Notes: generated by a model from the sequence alone, not told the origin. A stretch of 64,000 nt of DNA from Bradyrhizobium sp. ORS 285 (GCF_900176205.1 NZ_LT859959.1:868001-932000), one strand, 5' to 3'; shown: positions 33,221-43,568, counted from the stretch's first letter. Numbers and translations: made by a program.

Positions 33221-36049
33221 ATGAAGATCGTCTCACATGCGCTGCTGGCCGGCTGCGCGCTCCTGCTCGCGATCTCAGGCGCCCGCGCGCAGGCGCCGCT
33301 CGTGGACGAGGCGGCGGCGCCGAGCGAGCCGTATCAGGGTCCGTTCGCCTATGACGAGGAGCAGATCGTGGTGGCGCGGTCGCCGGCCGAGGCGGTGTCG
33401 TTCGATCTGCCGCCGGGCCTCGCCTTGCGCGACTATGAGGCGTCGCCGACCGGCACCGAAGTCGCCGTCATCGTCGAGGACGCGTCACGGCGCCAGCAGG
33501 TGGCGTTCTGGGCATTCGGCCGCGACGGCTTCTCCCGCCGCATCGATGTGCCCGCGCAGACCCGGCTCGCCTCGCTCACCTGGCACCCCCAGGGCAAGGC
33601 GGTGTTCCTGCTCGCGACCAGCGATCGCGGATCGCAGATCCTCAAGCTCGATGCCAAGGCGGCGAGCTTCACGGCGCAGACGGTGTATTCCAGCGCGGCG
33701 TCGTTGCGGCGGCTCGTCGTCGGGCCGCGGCCCTATGAGGTGAACGGCGAGAAGGCGCCGGTGCTGCGGCTGTTCTTCGGCGAGAAGCTTGCCAGCGGCG
33801 CCTATGCGCTGCGCACGGTCACCGAGACCGGCAAGGGTCTCTATACGGTGGTCGGGCCGCAGCGCGATGCCGGCAAGAAGGAGGACGAGGAGACGCCGAA
33901 CACGACCATCGCGCCGTCGGCGCTGCCGCTGCAATTCCATCCCGCCGGCAATCAGCTGGTCTGGGAGGATGGCAAGAAGTGCCTGCACAAGCTGAGCTAC
34001 GGTGTTGACAATTGGGGCAAGAGCGCGCCGTTCGGCCGCGACTGCGGCCATACGCTGACCTACACGCCGAACGGCATCGCCACGATCGACTGGCAGGCAG
34101 GGCAGCCCGGCATCCGCATCAAGGGCCTGATCGACGGCTCCGACCAGCCGGCGCTCGGCGACTACAAGCTCGACTCCGTGCCGTCGCAGATGCCGGACGG
34201 ACGCGGCGTCATCGCACTGACGGCGAATGGTCCGACCAAGACCCTGCGCTATCTGCCGATCTCGGTGCCGCTCGCCGATGTCGCCAATGCCTGGATGTAC
34301 ATGGAGAGCGCGGCCGACCAGCAGGCCTTCCTGCGCGACCGCGGCCTGTTCCGCAAGCTGCCGGAGCTGGACCAGCTGTTCAAGCTCTACGACACCGAAT
34401 CCTATCAATGCGGCGCGCCCGACACGCGGGTGCCGACGCGGCCTTATTTCGTCACCACCGATTTGTTCTGGGAATTGTACAGCGCCGCCTTCGACGGCCT
34501 GTTCATCATCCTCGAGCGCGAGCAGGCGGCGCCTGCCTTCGCGCGCTTCGTCGCCGCGGCCGATGCCGAGCTTGCCAGGCGCCATCCGGGCAGCCGCATG
34601 GCCAAGGCGTTCGCCGCGGCGCATGCCGTGCTCGAAGGCCGCAGCGAATCGAATGCGGAAGCGCGCCTGATCGTCGCAGCCAGCGGCTCCGCGCAGTCGC
34701 TGGCGCTGCAGGCGCCACTGGACTTCGCGCAGTTCAAGCCGCGCGGGCACTACACCACCGATGCGCAGAAGCACTATTTCGGCGCAGTGCGCTATCTCAG
34801 CGCGCTGCCGCTGTCGGCCGAGGACACCGCGATGCTGCGCGGTCTCGATGCGGCCGTGGCTAAGGCCGCGACCGATTGGATCGCCGTCTATCGGCCGTTC
34901 ATCGCCTCGTCGCGGCTCGACCTCGTCTGGGGCGGCGCCGCCTCGACCATCGCCTCGCACCCGGATAACAGCGGCACGCGGCTGTTTCCGTTGTCCTGGG
35001 GCTGGGACAATGAGGCGCTCGACAATGTCGTCGATCATGCCGAGCGGCCGGACGCCGAGCGCATCACGTCCCGCGACGGCGGCTCGCGCCTGTTGCCGTC
35101 GGGCCTCGATTTCGCGGCCATCGCGGGCAACCGGCTGGCAGGCGAGCTGCTCAGCCGCGACATCGCCACCTATCCCAATCTCGGCAACCGCATCGCGGCC
35201 GTGCGGCAGCGCTTCGCGGCCGCCGGAGGCAAGTCGCGCAGCGGCCTGTACGATTCCTGGATCGCGGCGCTGGCCACGCAATGGGCCGACAGCACCACGT
35301 CGTCGGCCGTCGCGGGCCCGGTGTGGAACGCCAAGCGTCTGCAAACGGGTCTCGCCTCATGGGCGACGCTGCGCCACGCCACCGTGCTGGTCAACGACAA
35401 GACCGTCGCCGAATGCGGCGAGGGCGGTTTCGAGGCGATCGTGATGCAGCCGCCGCGTGGCTATGTCGAGCCAGATCCCGCAAGCTTCGCGGCGATCGCC
35501 GATCTGTTCGAGGCGACCATCGCGATGGTGCGGGACAGCCGGAGCCTCGCGGCCGATGCCGCGGCGAATGCACGGCTGCGCGACGGCATCATCCGGCGCC
35601 TGACCGAGTCGCGCGACACCATCCGCAAATATCAGGGGATCGCCGAGAAGGAGCTAAAGGGCGCGGCGCTCAGCGCCGAGGACTACAAGCTGATCCAATA
35701 TGTCGGCCGCGCCGCCGAGCACAATTTCCTGATCTTCTCCAGCCTGTCGAACCCGCAATATGCATTGTCCAACCCAGATCCGATGATGAAGGTGGTCGAC
35801 GTCGCCGATGCGCCCTCGGGAACGCGCGAGCTCGGCGTCGGCCGGCCGCTGGAATGGGACCAGATCGTGCCGCACAACGGCCGCGCGCAGATCGTCAAGG
35901 GCGGTGTCTATTCCTACTACGAGTTTGCCTCGCCGCAGCCGATCGATGATGCCCAGTGGCGCAAGATGGTCGATGCGCAGCCGCGGCCGGACTGGGTGTC
36001 GCGGCATCTCTCGGCGAACGTGCTGTCGTGTCCGGCGCGTCAGCCGTGA
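33221..36049 (+). CDS. DUF3160 family secreted protein
   Basis: 942 residues from the ATG at 33221, chosen because a signal peptide (MKIVSHALL...ARAQ, about 1-23) starts there; a longer in-frame start at 33089 overlaps the terminator. The N-terminal half (to about 350) has a beta-propeller-like alternation with WD-type short repeats. The C-terminal half matches DUF3160, as in PYFVTTDLFWELYSAAFDG near residue 407 and a later alpha-helical part. Enzymatic function is unknown. The stop shares one base with the start of the CapA-like gene (TGATG), so the two are translationally coupled. Confidence 0.7.
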   Translation: MKIVSHALLAGCALLLAISGARAQAPLVDEAAAPSEPYQGPFAYDEEQIVVARSPAEAVSFDLPPGLALRDYEASPTGTEVAVIVEDASRRQQVAFWAFGRDGFSRRIDVPAQTRLASLTWHPQGKAVFLLATSDRGSQILKLDAKAASFTAQTVYSSAASLRRLVVGPRPYEVNGEKAPVLRLFFGEKLASGAYALRTVTETGKGLYTVVGPQRDAGKKEDEETPNTTIAPSALPLQFHPAGNQLVWEDGKKCLHKLSYGVDNWGKSAPFGRDCGHTLTYTPNGIATIDWQAGQPGIRIKGLIDGSDQPALGDYKLDSVPSQMPDGRGVIALTANGPTKTLRYLPISVPLADVANAWMYMESAADQQAFLRDRGLFRKLPELDQLFKLYDTESYQCGAPDTRVPTRPYFVTTDLFWELYSAAFDGLFIILEREQAAPAFARFVAAADAELARRHPGSRMAKAFAAAHAVLEGRSESNAEARLIVAASGSAQSLALQAPLDFAQFKPRGHYTTDAQKHYFGAVRYLSALPLSAEDTAMLRGLDAAVAKAATDWIAVYRPFIASSRLDLVWGGAASTIASHPDNSGTRLFPLSWGWDNEALDNVVDHAERPDAERITSRDGGSRLLPSGLDFAAIAGNRLAGELLSRDIATYPNLGNRIAAVRQRFAAAGGKSRSGLYDSWIAALATQWADSTTSSAVAGPVWNAKRLQTGLASWATLRHATVLVNDKTVAECGEGGFEAIVMQPPRGYVEPDPASFAAIADLFEATIAMVRDSRSLAADAAANARLRDGIIRRLTESRDTIRKYQGIAEKELKGAALSAEDYKLIQYVGRAAEHNFLIFSSLSNPQYALSNPDPMMKVVDVADAPSGTRELGVGRPLEWDQIVPHNGRAQIVKGGVYSYYEFASPQPIDDAQWRKMVDAQPRPDWVSRHLSANVLSCPARQP

Positions 36050-37482
36050 TGCGGAGCGTGCTGGCGCTGCTGCTCACGCTGTCCGGCGTGGTAGCGGCAG
36101 AGGCGGCGGAGCCTGACGCGGCGCGGCTGCTGTTCACCGGCGACATCATGTTGTCGCGGCAGGTGGCGCGGGAGATCGACGCCCGCCGCGGCCTGTCGCC
36201 CTGGCATGGCCTGCGCGACGTGCTCCGGCGCGCCGATGTCGTGGTCGGCAATTTTGAGGGCACGGTTGGCGCGAGTGAGGCGTGTGATGCGCCGAAGGAG
36301 CTGTGCTTCGCGGTCGAGCCGCAGTTGGTGCCGCTGCTCAAGGATGCCGGCTTCACGGCGCTCGGCATCGCCAATAATCATTCCGGCGATCTCGGCGCCG
36401 CCGGGCGCAAGGCGACGCGCGAGGCGCTGCAGGCGGCCGGGCTCGGCGCCATCGGCTCGGCGGAGTCTCCGGCGTTCGTGAAGGTCCGCGGTCGCACGCT
36501 GGCGCTGATCAGCCTCAATCTCGTGCCGGGCCGCGACGGCCAGATGGATCGGATCCCGTCCTGGCAGGCGGCGCAGAAGCTGCGGCTGGCGCGCGCGCTG
36601 GCGGATTGGGTGATCGTCTCGGTGCATTGGGGCAAGGAGCTCGCCGACTGGGTCGTGCCCGAGCAGGAGGCGGCTGCGACATGGCTGGTCGCGCAAGGTG
36701 CCGACCTCATCACCGGCGCGCATCCGCATGTGGTGCAGCCGCCCGCCTGCGTCGACGGCAAGCCGGTGTTCTACTCGCTCGGCAATCACGTGTTCGATCA
36801 GAAATATCCGCAGACCAAGCGCGGCCTGATCGCGGATTGCGAGATCAAGGACGATCGGTTGATCTGCAGCGGCCTGCCGACCAGGACCCCTGATGGCTCG
36901 GCCTATCCCGCCTGGACGGCGGAGCAGGACCAGCCGCAGGCAACCCTCGCGCAATGCTCCGTCAAGCCGAGTGCGCCGTTGCGCGTGGCGGGCCAAGCCA
37001 TCAGTCCCTGGATCCGCGACGGCGAGATCGCCTCGGACCGTCTCGTGCTCGAAGGTCGCGCCGAGGCGAGCCGCTGGCGCACGCCGCCGCGTGCCCTGCT
37101 GTCAGCAGAAGCGGGGCGTCTCGTTGCCGACCAGCCGCCGCTGCTGTTCACGCTGGAGCGTCATGCCTCGCCGATCGACGGCGAGGACGGCCCGCGTCCC
37201 TATGTCTATGAGGTCACGCCGCATGGCCTGGTGGCGAAGTGGCGTGGCTCGGCGCTGGCCTGGCCGCTGCTCGATGCGGTGCTGATCGCCGATGCTGCCG
37301 GGCAGTCCTATCTCTGCGCCCTGCATCGCGGCGATTCCTTCATCATGCTGGACACGGCGACGCCATCAGCGACGCGAACGCAGGTCTATGCCTGGAACGG
37401 CTTCGGCTTCACCGGCGTGAGCGATGACACGCTCGCCGCGCGTTGCGCAGGGCGTTTCGACCCTCGGCGGCTGAGCGAATAG
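36049..37482 (+). CDS. CapA family exported metallophosphatase-like protein
   Basis: 477 residues, with a signal peptide ending near AEAAE (about residue 20). The CapA/PgsA metallophosphoesterase motifs are in order: LLFTGDIMLSR (about 25), VVVGNFEGT (about 66), GIANNHSGD (about 108), SVHWGKE (about 190), TGAHPHVVQ (about 222) and FYSLGNHVFD (about 242). CapA-type proteins act in polyglutamate or capsule synthesis, but many paralogues are uncharacterised. No capB or capC genes are nearby. The C-terminal 180 residues form an additional beta-rich region with no family I can name. Coupled to the upstream DUF3160 gene; convergent with aroQ, 12 bp away. Confidence 0.85.
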   Translation: MRSVLALLLTLSGVVAAEAAEPDAARLLFTGDIMLSRQVAREIDARRGLSPWHGLRDVLRRADVVVGNFEGTVGASEACDAPKELCFAVEPQLVPLLKDAGFTALGIANNHSGDLGAAGRKATREALQAAGLGAIGSAESPAFVKVRGRTLALISLNLVPGRDGQMDRIPSWQAAQKLRLARALADWVIVSVHWGKELADWVVPEQEAAATWLVAQGADLITGAHPHVVQPPACVDGKPVFYSLGNHVFDQKYPQTKRGLIADCEIKDDRLICSGLPTRTPDGSAYPAWTAEQDQPQATLAQCSVKPSAPLRVAGQAISPWIRDGEIASDRLVLEGRAEASRWRTPPRALLSAEAGRLVADQPPLLFTLERHASPIDGEDGPRPYVYEVTPHGLVAKWRGSALAWPLLDAVLIADAAGQSYLCALHRGDSFIMLDTATPSATRTQVYAWNGFGFTGVSDDTLAARCAGRFDPRRLSE

Positions 37483-37494
37483 TTCGACGGCGCG

Positions 37495-37950
37495 TCACGC
37501 GCCGGCTTTGCCGTCGTCGAGCAGCTTGGCCACGCGCCGGAGCGCGAGCTGATAGCCCTGGGTGCCGAAGCCGGCGATGACGCCGTCGGCGCGCTTGGAG
37601 ACGAACGAGTGGTGGCGGAATTCCTCGCGCTTGTGCACGTTGGAAATGTGCACCTCGATGACCGCACCATCGAACGTGTTCAGCGCGTCGAGGATCGCGA
37701 CCGATGTGTGGGTGAACGCGGCAGGATTGATGACGATGGCGGCGGCGATCTCGCGCGCCTCGTGAATCCAGTCGATCAGCTCATATTCCCGGTTCGACTG
37801 ATGGAAGCGGATCTCCAGTCCGAGCTCGGTTGCGAGCGCCCGGCAGTCCCGCTCCACATCGGCCAGCGTCTCATGGCCGTAGATCTCAGGCTGGCGCTTG
37901 CCCAGCAGGTTCAGGTTGGGGCCATTGAGAACGTAGACGAGGCGGCTCAT
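37495..37950 (-). CDS. aroQ: 3-dehydroquinate dehydratase, type II
   Basis: 151 residues, the usual length for type II enzymes. It converts 3-dehydroquinate to 3-dehydroshikimate in the shikimate pathway. Visible signatures: [12 protein letters not shown] (8-19), catalytic Tyr24 in PEIYG, FHQSN (49-53), [10 protein letters not shown] (74-83) and catalytic-type His101 in VEIHISN-like VIEVHISN. Start at ATG 37950 gives the normal N-terminus; longer frames would add unrelated residues. It stands alone and is convergent with the CapA-like gene. Confidence 0.96.
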   Translation of the reverse strand: MSRLVYVLNGPNLNLLGKRQPEIYGHETLADVERDCRALATELGLEIRFHQSNREYELIDWIHEAREIAAAIVINPAAFTHTSVAILDALNTFDGAVIEVHISNVHKREEFRHHSFVSKRADGVIAGFGTQGYQLALRRVAKLLDDGKAGA

Positions 37951-38122
37951 GCGAGAACTCCAATCGGCGATGCGCAGGACCTTTGCCGCCTGCAGCTTAA
38001 GGGCGGGTTTCGGATTGCGCGATCGCGCTGGGGCGGACAATCGCACCAAATGGGGGCCGTCTGCCAGCATCTTTCGGGGGCAGGGGATAGGTCGTCCACC
38101 TCTGGGTGTCTCCCGAACGCAT

Positions 38123-38146
38123 GAGCCCCGCCGATGGGCGGGGCTC
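38123..38146 (-). terminator. Hairpin between aroQ and the chemoreceptor gene
   Basis: Perfect 10-bp stem (GAGCCCCGCC 38123-38132 / GGCGGGGCTC 38137-38146) with loop GATG, 49 bp beyond the chemoreceptor stop on the minus strand. There is no clear T-run on either strand, so the terminator role is tentative. Confidence 0.5.
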
Positions 38147-38194
38147 TGGTTAGGCTCCGGTCAGAGAGTCTGGTCGTCCGCCGGGCGCGATGGC

Positions 38195-40387
38195 TCAGCT
38201 GGCGCGGACGGAGCCGAGGAACTTGCTCACCTCGTCCTTGAGCCGGCCGCTGTCCCGCGATAGCAGCTTCGCGGCCGACAGCACCTCCGACGAGGCGGTG
38301 CCGGTCTGCGTCGCGCCACGTTGCACATCGGTGATGTTCGACGAGACCTGCTGCGTGCCCTGGGCGGCCTGCTGCACGTTGCGGGAGATTTCCTGGGTCG
38401 CGGCGCCCTGTTCCTCGACCGCGGCGGCGATCGTCGCGGAAATCTCCGACAGCCGCTCGATCGTGTCACTGATCTCGCGGATGGCGGCGACCGATTCCTG
38501 CGTCGCGGTCTGAATACCGGCGATCTGCTGGCCGATGTCGCCGGTCGCCTTCGCCGTCTGCTCGGCCAGCGCCTTGACCTCGGTCGCGACCACGGCGAAG
38601 CCGCGTCCGGCGTCGCCGGCGCGGGCCGCCTCGATCGTCGCGTTGAGCGCGAGCAGATTGGTCTGGCCGGCGATGCTGTTGATCAGCTCGACGACGTCGC
38701 CGATCCGCGCCGCGGCCTTGGAGAGCTCGCCGACGCGGCCCGTGGTGCTCCGCGCCTGGGTCACCGCCTCATTCGCCATCTGCGCGGATTGCTGCACCCG
38801 GCGGCTGATCTCGGTGACCGACGACGCCATCTCCTCGGTCGCCGACGCCACCGATTGCACGTTGGTCGACGCCTGCTCCGAGGCGACGGCGACGGTCGTG
38901 GCGAGCTTCTCGGCCTGGTCCGCGGTCGTTGTCAGCGTGACCGCCGACGTCTCGAGCGTGCGCGAGGCGGTCGAGACCGTCTCGACGATGCCGCCCACCG
39001 AGGCCTCGAACTGGTCCGCCATCACGTTCATGGCTCGCCGGCGCTCCGCATCCGCGGCCGCCTGATCCTCCGCACGCTGGGCGATGCTGCGCTTGAGGTC
39101 GCCCTGCATCGCCTTCAGCGATGTCGCGAGCGCGCCGACCTCGTCGGCCTGCTCGATCGTCAGGCTCTGGTTGAAATCGCCCTTCGCGATGCCGTCGGCG
39201 AAGACAGCGCAATCCTGGATCGGACGGGCGATGCTGCGCGCCGCCACGGCGATCAGGAAGATCGCGAGCGCGGTGATTGCGACGCCGACGCCGAGCTGCC
39301 AGATCGTGTTGGTGGTCGAGCGGCCGCTCAGCGACGCGTCGAGCTGCTCCGCCGCGGCCAGCACGACATGGCGTGGGATCGAGATCACGACCGACCACGG
39401 CGTGTCGGTAAGGCCGAGGCGGATGGGCGCGTAGATGTCGATGTTGGCGACGTTGGGATCGTCCTGAACCGTTCCCTTGCCGCTGCGGACGATGGCGGTG
39501 CTGTCGGTCCAGCGCGGATCGGCGGATGTCGCGGCCTTGCCGATGACGTCGTGATCGGCGCTGTCGGCGACGACCAGGCCGGTGTCGTTGAGGATCACGA
39601 CCTTGCCCTTGCCGCCGAACAGCGAGGCGTTCATCTTGGTCGCGAGCGTCTGGACGAAGTCGAGATTGTAGTCGGCACCAGCGAGGCCACGGAATTTGCC
39701 GTCGATCATCACTGGCACGGACATCGTGGCCAGGAACACCGGCTTGCCCTGGACGATGTAGGGCAGCGGCCCGAGGATGTTCTCCTTACCCGTGCTGCTC
39801 GGGTTGATGTACCAGGCGCCCTTCACGAGACCGTTTGGATGACGCTCGCTGCTGTCATATTCGACCAGCGGCTGGACCGCGATCGCGCCGCCGGCGCTGC
39901 GCGTCCAGTAGGGCAGGAAGCGGCCGGTCTGATCGGAGCCGGCCTCCTTGCGTCCCTTGAAGGCCGCGTCATTGCTGTCGAGCGCGCCGGGCTCCCAGGC
40001 GGAGTAGGTGCCGTTGAACGCCGGATTGAGCTCCAGCACGCGCCGCAGGACGGCGTTGAGCTGGGTGCGGCGCGAGGCCACGTCGATGCCGTTCTTGTCG
40101 TCCGCCAGCACCGCGAAGGAATGCGCCATGGTGCGGGCGGCATCGAAGCCGACCTCCAGCTCGGCCTTGATGACGTTGGCCTCGGCGGCCGCCCGGTTCA
40201 TCAGGCTTTCCTTGGTCTGGTGGTCGACCAGCTGCATCACCTCACGGTTGACGAACTGATTCATGCTCTGTGTCGAGAACAGGCCGTAGCCGATCAGGAC
40301 GATGCAGGTGAGGACGAGGCAGACGCCCGCGATCAGGGCGATCTTGGTCTGGATGGAGCGGATGGCCGCAAAGGATGTCAGTCGCAT
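38195..40387 (-). CDS. Methyl-accepting chemotaxis protein with dCache sensor
   Basis: 730 residues from the ATG at 40387, where the first membrane helix begins shortly after (about 14-36). A periplasmic double-Cache sensor (about 40-345) contains [13 protein letters not shown] and [11 protein letters not shown], the layout of small-molecule-binding Cache domains. A second membrane helix (about 355-375) and HAMP domain follow ([10 protein letters not shown]...), then the cytoplasmic signalling domain with the conserved tip [20 protein letters not shown]. It signals to CheA/CheW; the ligand is unknown. Transcribed away from the AcoR-type regulator, sharing a 369-bp control region with it. Confidence 0.95.
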   Translation of the reverse strand: MRLTSFAAIRSIQTKIALIAGVCLVLTCIVLIGYGLFSTQSMNQFVNREVMQLVDHQTKESLMNRAAAEANVIKAELEVGFDAARTMAHSFAVLADDKNGIDVASRRTQLNAVLRRVLELNPAFNGTYSAWEPGALDSNDAAFKGRKEAGSDQTGRFLPYWTRSAGGAIAVQPLVEYDSSERHPNGLVKGAWYINPSSTGKENILGPLPYIVQGKPVFLATMSVPVMIDGKFRGLAGADYNLDFVQTLATKMNASLFGGKGKVVILNDTGLVVADSADHDVIGKAATSADPRWTDSTAIVRSGKGTVQDDPNVANIDIYAPIRLGLTDTPWSVVISIPRHVVLAAAEQLDASLSGRSTTNTIWQLGVGVAITALAIFLIAVAARSIARPIQDCAVFADGIAKGDFNQSLTIEQADEVGALATSLKAMQGDLKRSIAQRAEDQAAADAERRRAMNVMADQFEASVGGIVETVSTASRTLETSAVTLTTTADQAEKLATTVAVASEQASTNVQSVASATEEMASSVTEISRRVQQSAQMANEAVTQARSTTGRVGELSKAAARIGDVVELINSIAGQTNLLALNATIEAARAGDAGRGFAVVATEVKALAEQTAKATGDIGQQIAGIQTATQESVAAIREISDTIERLSEISATIAAAVEEQGAATQEISRNVQQAAQGTQQVSSNITDVQRGATQTGTASSEVLSAAKLLSRDSGRLKDEVSKFLGSVRAS

Positions 40388-40529
40388 GGTTCTCTCTCTC
40401 GATGTCCGTCGCGCGACCGAAGTCTCGGCGCGTGCGTTGGGCGCATGCGGGAACCATGGGGAACCGGGATTAACGCGTTTTGAGGAATGGCGCACACAGA
40501 CTGGCCCGCCCTTCGTTTCGCGCCCACTT

Positions 40530-40549
40530 GTGTCGCAGCCTTGCGACAC
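40530..40549. promoter_or_regulatory. Palindrome GTGTCGCA-N4-TGCGACAC
   Basis: Perfect 8-bp arms around GCCT, 208 bp before the AcoR-type gene and 143 bp before the chemoreceptor start. The inner 18 bp match the motif at 41789-41806. Candidate binding site for the AcoR-type regulator. The rest of the 369-bp gap (40388-40756) shows no gene. Confidence 0.6.
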
Positions 40550-40756
40550 CCGGTAATTGTCCGGAAACGCGGAGATTGCCGCTGGCTTCGCGATACACGC
40601 AAACGGGGTGGCCGCTGCTCCATGCGTCTTGCGGCGAATCGTTCGCGAGACTGGCCTGCGGCGTCTTGCTTGACCTCTGTCAAACAGCGGTGCTGTATTT
40701 GGCCTAACATGACGTCAAAGAAGACTGCGGCTGGGGAGAAGGCCAGGAGGAGTGAC

Positions 40757-41767
40757 ATGCGGCGCTCGCCCGGGAGTGCGCATTCCGATCGCGTGCTGGA
40801 TGTTGTCGCCAAAGGCGACCCCAATGGCGATCACAAGAGCGATCTCAAGGACGATGCCACTGCCAGCCCTGCCGTCTCGGCGCTGGCGGCCTCATGGCGC
40901 CGCTCCGGCCATCTCCACGCGCTCGATCCTGCGACCCATGCACCGTCCCGCCGTCTGACGGCTACCGAGATCACTGTGGCGCGCGAGCGCCTGGGGCGGC
41001 TGCTCGCGATCGCGCAAGCGAGCCTCGACCGGCTGTTTCTCGCCGTCGGCGGCGTCGGCTGCTCGGTGCTCTTGGCCGATGCCGAGGGCACTGTGCTCGA
41101 CCGGCGCGGGGCCCGCGGGGACGATTCGACATTCGAGGCCTGGGGATTGTGGACCGGGGCTGTGTGGAGCGAGCGGCACGAGGGCACCAACGCGATCGGC
41201 ACCTGTCTGGTCGAGAAGCGGCCGCTGACCATCGATCGCGGCCAGCACTACCTCACCCGCAATTCCCGGCTGTTCTGCACCACCGCGCCGATTTTCGACG
41301 AGCATGGCCAGCTCAGGGCGGCACTGGACGTGTCGTCATGCCGGACGGATCTCACCGAAGGTTTTGGCCGCCTGATCGCGACCACGGTGGCCGATGCCGC
41401 GCGCCTGATCGAGGCCGAGAACTTCCGCCAGGCGTTTCCACAGGCGCGCATCGTGCTGACGCCGGAGAGCGAGCGCGAGATCAACTCGCTGCTGGCGGTG
41501 GACAGCAACGATCTCGTGGTCGGTGCCACGCGCGCGGCGCGTCGGGCGCTGGGCTTGTCTCCGTCGGCGCTGGCGCGCCCGGTGCCGGCAAGCGACCTCA
41601 TCAAGGGCGGGCACAGCCAGGGCGATGATATCGATGCCGCCGAGCGCGCCGTGCTGAAGCGCGCGCTTGCGCGCGCCGGCGGCAATATCTCGAAGGCCGC
41701 CAAGGAACTCGACATGTCCCGCGCCACCCTGCACCGGAAGATGAAGCGGCTCGGGCTGGAGCGCTGA
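40757..41767 (+). CDS. AcoR-type GAF/Fis transcriptional regulator
   Basis: 336 residues from the ATG at 40757, which has AGGAGG 6 bp upstream. ATG 40709 is in frame but lacks such a site. Residues about 40-90 (ALAASWRRSGHLHALDP) are the AcoR N-terminal signature, followed by a GAF-type sensor (about 90-240; HEGTNAIGTCL, FCTTAPIFD). The C-terminal 45 residues are a Fis-type helix-turn-helix (GGNISKAAKELDMSRATLHRKMKR). The central sigma-54 AAA+ domain of full AcoR proteins is absent, so it cannot act as a classical sigma-54 activator. It probably controls the downstream aldehyde dehydrogenase. Confidence 0.9.
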   Translation: MRRSPGSAHSDRVLDVVAKGDPNGDHKSDLKDDATASPAVSALAASWRRSGHLHALDPATHAPSRRLTATEITVARERLGRLLAIAQASLDRLFLAVGGVGCSVLLADAEGTVLDRRGARGDDSTFEAWGLWTGAVWSERHEGTNAIGTCLVEKRPLTIDRGQHYLTRNSRLFCTTAPIFDEHGQLRAALDVSSCRTDLTEGFGRLIATTVADAARLIEAENFRQAFPQARIVLTPESEREINSLLAVDSNDLVVGATRAARRALGLSPSALARPVPASDLIKGGHSQGDDIDAAERAVLKRALARAGGNISKAAKELDMSRATLHRKMKRLGLER

Positions 41768-41788
41768 GCGCGACTTCGCAAGTCGAGT

Positions 41789-41806
41789 TGTCGCAGAACT
41801 GCGACA
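41789..41806. promoter_or_regulatory. Palindrome TGTCGCA-N4-TGCGACA before aldehyde dehydrogenase
   Basis: Perfect 7-bp arms around GAAC, 97 bp before the aldehyde dehydrogenase start. Same arms and spacing as the site upstream of the regulator gene, so probably an operator for that regulator. Confidence 0.65.
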
Positions 41807-41841
41807 CTTCCGGCGACGCACCGCTGCCGGCCACTGGTCTC

Positions 41842-41883
41842 ATGCACACGTTTGACCGACGCTCTCCTCAACGCCGTGTGCAT
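41842..41883 (+). other. Leader hairpin before aldehyde dehydrogenase
   Basis: ATGCACACG (41842-41850) and CGTGTGCAT (41875-41883) are perfect 9-bp arms separated by 24 bases, ending 20 bp before the start codon. It could be a second protein site or an mRNA hairpin near the ribosome binding site (GGGAGAG). Confidence 0.5.
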
Positions 41884-41903
41884 CGGCGTGATGGGAGAGA
41901 CAA

Positions 41904-43421
41904 ATGACCAAGGTTGACGTCCATGCGGCGCTCAAGCCGCCTTTCGCTGCGCGTTACGACAACTTCATCGGTGGCGCCTGGAAGGCCCCGAACGCGGGCA
42001 AATATTTCGACAACATCTCGCCGATCACCGGCCAGCCGGTGTGCCAGATCGCGCGCTCCGATGCGTCCGACATCGAGGCCGCACTCGATGCGGCGCATGC
42101 CGCCAAGGATGGCTGGGCGCGCACCAGCGTCACCGAGCGGGCGCTGGTCCTCAACAAGATCGCCGATCGCATGGAGGCCAATCTCGCCAAGCTGGCGCTC
42201 GCCGAGACCTGGGACAATGGCAAGCCGATCCGCGAGACCACCGCCGCCGACATCCCGCTCGCGATCGATCATTTCCGCTACTTTGCCGGCGTGATCCGCG
42301 CCCAGGAAGGCTCGATCGCCGAGATCGATCACGACACCATCGCCTATCACTTCCACGAGCCGCTCGGCGTCGTCGGCCAGATCATTCCCTGGAACTTCCC
42401 GATCCTGATGGCGGCGTGGAAGCTCGCGCCCGCGCTCGCGGCCGGCAACTGCGTCGTGATGAAGCCGGCGGAGCAGACCCCGGCCTCGATCATGGTCTGG
42501 ATGGAGCTGATCGGCGACTTGCTTCCGGCCGGCGTGCTCAACGTCGTCAACGGCTTCGGCCTCGAGGCCGGCAAGCCGCTGGCCTCATCGCCGCGCATCG
42601 CCAAGATCGCCTTCACCGGCGAGACCTCGACGGGCCGGCTGATCATGCAATACGCCTCGCAGAACCTGATCCCGGTAACGCTCGAGCTCGGCGGCAAGTC
42701 GCCGAACATCTTCTTCAAGGATGTCTGCGCCGAGGATGACGACTTCCTCGACAAGGCGATCGAAGGCTTCGTGATGTTCGCGCTCAACCAGGGCGAGGTC
42801 TGCACTTGCCCGAGCCGTGCGCTCATTCATGAATCGATCTACGAACGCTTCATGGAGCGCGCCTTGAAGCGCGTCGGCGCGATCGTGCAGGGCAGCCCGC
42901 TCGATCCGGCCACCATGATCGGCGCGCAGGCCTCGTCCGAGCAGCTCAACAAGATCCTGTCCTACATCGACATCGGCAGGAACGAGGGCGCGCAGCTGCT
43001 GATCGGCGGCGAGCGGAACGTGCTCGGCGGCGACCTCGCCGGTGGCTACTATGTCAAGCCGACGGTGTTCAAGGGCCACAACAAGATGCGCGTGTTCCAG
43101 GAGGAGATCTTCGGGCCCGTCGTCTCGGTCACGACCTTCAAGACCGAGGAGGAGGCCTTGGCGATCGCCAACGACACGCTTTACGGCCTGGGCGCTGGCG
43201 TGTGGAGCCGCGACGCCAACACTTGCTACCGCTTCGGTCGCGCGATCCAGGCCGGACGCGTCTGGACCAACTGCTATCACGCCTATCCGGCGCACGCAGC
43301 GTTCGGCGGCTACAAGCAGTCGGGCGTCGGACGCGAGACCCACAAGGTGATGCTGGACCACTATCAGCAGACCAAGAACATGCTGGTCAGCTATAGCCCG
43401 AAGAAGCTCGGCTTCTTCTAA
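41904..43421 (+). CDS. NAD-dependent aldehyde dehydrogenase (AldB/ExaC/AcoD type)
   Basis: 505 residues, full length. It oxidises aldehydes, probably acetaldehyde or similar short aldehydes, to acids with NAD(P)+. Family residues are visible: [10 protein letters not shown] (Asn near 170), NAD-fold FTGETSTGR, general base E261 in LELGGKSPN, nucleophile C300 in [10 protein letters not shown], and EEIFGPVVS. The double-Cys CTC motif is typical of the AldB/ExaC branch linked to alcohol and acetoin metabolism. The AcoR-type regulator just upstream and the palindrome at 41789 support inducible expression. The exact substrate is inferred. Confidence 0.95.
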   Translation: MTKVDVHAALKPPFAARYDNFIGGAWKAPNAGKYFDNISPITGQPVCQIARSDASDIEAALDAAHAAKDGWARTSVTERALVLNKIADRMEANLAKLALAETWDNGKPIRETTAADIPLAIDHFRYFAGVIRAQEGSIAEIDHDTIAYHFHEPLGVVGQIIPWNFPILMAAWKLAPALAAGNCVVMKPAEQTPASIMVWMELIGDLLPAGVLNVVNGFGLEAGKPLASSPRIAKIAFTGETSTGRLIMQYASQNLIPVTLELGGKSPNIFFKDVCAEDDDFLDKAIEGFVMFALNQGEVCTCPSRALIHESIYERFMERALKRVGAIVQGSPLDPATMIGAQASSEQLNKILSYIDIGRNEGAQLLIGGERNVLGGDLAGGYYVKPTVFKGHNKMRVFQEEIFGPVVSVTTFKTEEEALAIANDTLYGLGAGVWSRDANTCYRFGRAIQAGRVWTNCYHAYPAHAAFGGYKQSGVGRETHKVMLDHYQQTKNMLVSYSPKKLGFF

Positions 43422-43433
43422 AGGCTGAGAGCG

Positions 43434-43464
43434 GGCCGGTCGGGCATCCTCGCCCCGATCGGCC
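43434..43464 (+). terminator. Hairpin after aldehyde dehydrogenase
   Basis: 11-bp GC-rich stem with one G-T pair (43434-43444 / 43454-43464) starting 13 bp after the stop. No T-run; probable but unproven terminator. Confidence 0.45.
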
Positions 43465-43537
43465 GGTGCGCCGGCCCATGTCAATGGGACGCTATCGCAT
43501 TCGACGAGCGCAGTTTTGTGCTCGTCTGTGCCTACGT

Positions 43538-43568
43538 CGTCATGCCCGGGACAAGCCCGGGCATGACG
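43538..43568. repeat. REP-like palindrome
   Basis: Perfect 13-bp arms (CGTCATGCCCGGG 43538-43550 / CCCGGGCATGACG 43556-43568) around ACAAG. I recognise this as a highly repeated palindrome of Bradyrhizobium and Rhodopseudomonas intergenic regions. It lies between convergent genes. Confidence 0.8.

Noticed and set aside
38321..40483. 720-codon plus-strand frame opposite the chemoreceptor
   Set aside because: Arg/Asp/Gly/Leu-rich shadow of a well-supported MCP gene; no start signal or motif.
41807..41903. Sigma-54 promoter before the aldehyde dehydrogenase
   Set aside because: No GG-N10-GC pair of the right spacing, and the AcoR-type regulator lacks an AAA+ domain.
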